Source of the DNA: Dolomedes plantarius
Taxonomy: Eukaryota; Arthropoda; Arachnida; Araneae; Dolomedidae
Reading direction: 5' to 3'
Assembly: GCA_907164885.2 (NCBI GenBank)
Contig: OU015496.1
Span: 132,574,375-132,638,374 of the forward strand
Length of the DNA stretch: 64,000 bases
Position numbers and translations under genes: made by a program. Of the stretch, positions 60,649 to 64,000 are shown piece after piece (within the stretch, counting starts at the first letter, position 1; each line of letters opens with the position of its first letter). Below the pieces are notes generated by a model. The model did no database searches and had not been told where the DNA came from. It saw nothing but the letters and a program-made list of their open reading frames with translations.

Positions 60649-61921
60649 TGTCATAGGGATATGACAGTAGTGTTACGGCCAGGGACAGGAGCATGGAAAA
60701 AATACAAAATAAAATAAAATAATTGTTAAATGCAATATAGAAACAGGGCAATAAAAGAGAAGGGAAGAAAGCCATAGACCGGAACGAAAATTAGAGATAA
60801 TGTTCGTAGCAAGAAATAGAAGTGGAAGAGAGTGAAAATAAAAGAAAGTTTATGATGGCTATAAAATGGCCCACCCTACTTGAATCCAAAGCATGGGAAA
60901 AAGTTAAAATTGAGGGAGAATTTATAAATCCCGCCCTCGACGCGCATTGGTAAAAGGGGATTGAGGAGTGGCAGCACGGACGAATGGCGATGGCATGATA
61001 ATTTCCAGATAACCAATGGAAATTATAAGAGGCGGAGACATTAGTAAGAAAATATATGAAATAAAAAATAGTGTGAAGGCAGAGAGATAACCTGGGAAGT
61101 GAGAGTCAGAAGTTGTCGAGCGCCCAGTGTCCCATGCCGAGTGTCTGCGATAAACGACGGAGCCGTGTTCGAGTGCAGTAAAGTTTAGAGAGATAGAAGT
61201 TGTCGAGCGCCCAGTGTCCCATGCCGAGTGTCTGCAATCAACGACGGAGCCGTATTCCGGATAAAGAGATGCCCGAATTACGTTTGATGATAAAGACGAC
61301 GAATTCACCATTACGAGTGCCAGCTGCCCAGAGGGATTCAACCGTCATCTGCTGAGGTACCGACTTTGCATTTCCCTTTTATATTATATCATTGCTTCTC
61401 AGTGTATAGCCATAATGATTAAGATAGAGCGCGATGAATATAGTTTTTGAATATAAGATGTTGAGTAATAGACCGATAATTCGTACCAACAATTTAATAT
61501 AATGTTTTGCATATATATATGAATTAATTTAGTAGGAGTAAAATTGAAAATAATATGTATAGAGGCAGTATGAAATATTGTTATAATAAGTGAATGAATC
61601 AAACATAGGTGTCGTAAAGAATTAATTTAGTAGGAATGAAGTTATTGCGGTAATAATGTGAAAATGCCGGAGGAAATATTGAGTAATTTTGGAGTGTATT
61701 ATTTATGTGTGTTAATATTCAATAAATTGATTTGTCAATATAACCAGAGTTAATTTCCATTATTTGGGAAGCACATCAATGTACTAGCCACAATCATGAA
61801 CCAATAAGTTACTAAATCAAAATCATAATTAATAAATATAATTAATATAAGAATAATATAATAACTCCCAATCCCAATAATTTCATTTAAAATTATATAA
61901 ACAATTTAAATTACGGTTACA
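60649..61921 (+). mobile_element. Solo LTR (copy B)
   Basis: TGTCATAGGGATATGACAGT to ATTACGGTTACA, flanked by the duplication ATAAC (60644-60648 and 61922-61926). Related to LTR A at 8013-10263 in its start and in its last 200 bp (AATAAA near 61722, AATGTACTAGCCAC). About 1273 bp, no internal region. Confidence 0.75.
61106..61250 (+). repeat. Tandem duplication, 87 bp period, in LTR B
   Basis: AGAAGTTGTCGAGCGCCCAG continuing through TGTCCCATGCCGAGTGTCTGC and CGACGGAGCCGT occurs at 61108 and 61195. It is at a comparable place to the repeats in LTR A. Confidence 0.85.
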
Positions 61922-62165
61922 ATAACCTTACAAGTTTCTTGTTTGAAATTATATACACAAGTGTTCCGTTTTTTGTGGACTGAAAAAATTAGTTCTAATA
62001 TGAGACCCCCACTCTACAACCCTAAAAATAAATTAGAATTACCGAAAAGTTCGTAAAAAACAAAACTGTACACAATAATTAGATAAAAATTATCTATATT
62101 GTATAAAGGTGAAAAAGAAAAGTGGCATTTTAAAGAAATTCGTTGGTTTGCACTACAGGTTTTGT

Positions 62166-62870
62166 TTACTTTTTGTTTTTAGATTCAAACTTTTCACATT
62201 GTTTACAAATAAAAAGTTCGTTCAGCTCCACAATGGCCAACCTGAAAAACCTTTTACATTGACGCCACTGCTCTCCATGTTTGTATTCTGAAAATAAACA
62301 ACACACAAAAAAAGTATTCAGCGTCGTTTTCATAAATGCTATCATTACTGCTCTCATGGAGAGAAAGTTTTTCATCATCTTCAATTGAACAGAGATCGTC
62401 ATAGCAATAATTAGGATTATTCATTCTCTGTTTTTTAACTAGTGTTGTATTTTCATCCATCCTTAATTTACCCCTTCCTGTAGGGACCACTTTGCCTTTT
62501 CCTTTTCTCTTTATTGTTTCGTTATGCTTTTCTTTTTTATCTTGATCTCCTTTTCCTTGTTTATCTTTTGATTTCTTATCTTTTAGGTCCATTCATATTT
62601 TTTCTTGTAGGAAACAAATTTTTTTTCGAATATGCTGCAGTTCTTTTATTAATGCTATCAATCATTTATTTTTATAGGGCGATGATGTGATGATATCGGC
62701 TTTACGGGCCCTACTTGGTTTCGAGATGTTTTTCGCAGGTAACGTAGGCAAGGGATTTATTTCTTCTGGAGCCACTAAGAACTGGTTTGAACTTATTGTT
62801 TGATCAATAACTTCCATATTGTCACTACTGCTACATGATTGTGAATTTCGCCTGGGCGTCATTGCATTTA
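62166..62870 (-). pseudogene. pogo-like transposase, C-terminal part
   Basis: First frame 62662-62862: APEEINPLPTLPAKNISKPS then RARKADIITSSPYKNK, matching the usual ending of DDE_1/pogo transposases (PEEIRPLPKA...RK.R..GKS.ILTDTP.K). A lysine-rich stretch follows at 62254-62592 with RGKLRMDENTTLVKK and NYCYDDLCSIEDDEKLSLHE. After a frameshift WRQCKRFF.....FICKQCEKFE resembles a degraded PHD-like finger, common at the end of these proteins. The catalytic domain is missing. Confidence 0.65.
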
Positions 62871-62909
62871 TAGCTTTAGAGGAAACAAGGCTGTGAGAGT
62901 GAAAATTAA

Positions 62910-62946
62910 TATGCCTAATATGAGACCCTATCTCATATTAGGCATG
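62910..62946. repeat. Perfect palindrome
   Basis: ATGCCTAATATGAGA, five bases, then its exact inverse. It repeats the terminal motif of the surrounding pogo-like relict and may be two element ends joined head to head. Confidence 0.8.
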
Positions 62947-63320
62947 TATTGGGGTATTATATTGAGCACGACCATGTTGTTGAATACGCTAATGAATTTT
63001 TTAGGTTAGGATTGGCGTTAGCTTAAAAGCAAACAGGCATGTTTACACTCCACATTTATAGTTACCTATGCAATACTAACAGTTTTAACAAGAGTCTCAC
63101 CTTGAAGGTGAAAACAGCCAATCAAAATGGTGATGCAAAAAAGTCGACGAGCACACATTTAGGAAAACATACCTTTGAGTGCGCTTGCAAGCACTCCACT
63201 AACTCACCGATTACGAATGGTGCAATAGACTACTGTTTTACGCTCCAGTCGTCAGGCGGCCGTACTTGATATGCCCTGTAAGCTGAGTTCTGATATCAGG
63301 CAAGGTCTCATATTCGGCAT
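62947..63320. other. Right part of the pogo-like relict, noncoding
   Basis: No protein recognised. GTCTCACCTTGAAGGTG near 63090 may be a further degenerate terminal motif. Confidence 0.4.
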
Positions 63321-63399
63321 ACGTACCCTAATATCATCTTTAAAAATACTCTGTTTCCTATGTTTCGCTAAGTTTATGGCGCACTGTTTTGGATTAGTA

Positions 63400-63710
63400 C
63401 ATTAAAAGAAGTTTTCTTTAGATACTTTAATCACGCTTAAAAAAAAAAGAACAACAAAGTGCAGCGCAAGTGCCAGCAGCGCTGAAATTTCAATAATCTC
63501 TCCTCTCTCCTGGAGTACTTAGTAAAGTAAATAGGAGACTTAAATACTTTCTTTGGGTAGCTATAATAAAAGTGAAATATTGCCGTAGGCATAGAAATTA
63601 CTGAAGTCAGTTTATTATTAAATGGATTTCATGTTAGATGGTTATGAATGGGTTTTATATGTTAAGATACAGAGCGGTGCTTATGTTTCTTGACTTATTT
63701 AATCGGATTT
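63400..63710 (+). repeat. Dispersed repeat R, copy 2
   Basis: Direct partner of 59770-60060, diverged; see that copy. Confidence 0.65.
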
Positions 63711-64000
63711 TTTCTCTAAATTAAGGTGGTATTTAATTATTCCACAAATTAAATGCATACATTACTAAAGTACTATTTCTAAAGTGCATATACATACATA
63801 CTTACATACATATATATTAGTACCTCGTTACCTGACTTTGATTGTTTCCAGAAGCCACGCCGAGTACCGACCGAACTTATTCCATACAGAGTAATGTAAA
63901 CTAAAATAATTCACTCCTAAACCCCAGAATTTTCACATTATACTTGGCAATTTATAAATGGTTGGGGATGTTTTTTGATACAAAGTGTCAAAACTAGAGA
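63711..64000. other. Unassigned sequence at window end
   Basis: Short TACATACATA runs near 63790-63820. Nothing else recognised. Confidence 0.45.

Larger units (their letters stand above)
61990..63320 (-). mobile_element. pogo-like transposon relict
   Basis: The motif CTAATATGAGACC or its inverse lies at about 61997, 62914, 62932 and 63302 (as GAATATGAGACC). Right end, read inwards: GGGTACGTATGCCGAATATG. The left end may be near 61990, or an inner boundary may lie at the palindrome. Coding remains of a pogo-type transposase C terminus lie on the minus strand. Boundaries uncertain. Confidence 0.6.

Overview
This 64 kb window is AT-rich eukaryotic DNA made almost entirely of decayed, nested transposable elements separated by very long (TA)n and (CA)n microsatellites. 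The mix of Tc1/mariner types, BEL/Pao, piggyBac-like, pogo-like and Helitron elements, with RTE-like and R1-like LINE pieces, fits an arthropod. Several Tc1 transposases look like those common in spider genomes, but I cannot fix the clade from sequence alone. I found no convincing host protein gene, rRNA gene or ordinary tRNA gene.

Layout. 1-2.4 kb: mariner relict and a Tc1 copy. 3.6-7.9 kb: a Helitron-like copy, then three Tc1 elements or fragments in a row. 7.9-16.4 kb: the best resolved stack. A Tc1 copy is split by a solo LTR (duplication GTTAT), which is itself split by a piggyBac-like element (TTAA). Next to it a DD41D mariner is split by an internally deleted LTR retrotransposon (duplication AACAG). 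18.4-21.7 kb: two Helitron-like copies, one carrying a MITE and a pogo-like transposon. 21.7-25.5 kb: a second internally deleted LTR element, a long-TIR mariner derivative and more Helitron ends. 28-31.4 kb: a Helitron region with a tandem array, a tRNA-like sequence and a 1.16 kb TIR element. 34.1-43.3 kb: tRNA-derived SINEs around a 6.6 kb BEL/Pao retrotransposon and a LINE ORF1 piece. 45-51 kb: diverged tandem repeat units, each with its own insertions. 55-60 kb: a GC-rich MITE, a nearly readable Tc1 copy with 36-residue D-to-E spacing, a 736 bp TIR element and a second DD41D mariner. 60-64 kb: a second solo LTR, a pogo-like relict and a repeated 0.3 kb sequence.

No genes act together here as a host pathway. 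Every recognisable reading frame belongs to a mobile element, and every transposase or polyprotein I could follow has stops, frameshifts or deletions, so the window looks like an inactive repeat graveyard. Its value is as a record of insertion order: several junctions can be read to the base because two copies of the same family (one empty, one filled) or a target-site duplication are present.

Boundaries given to the base rest on visible terminal repeats or duplications. Others are approximate and are marked so. All family names come from motif recognition by eye, without database comparison.
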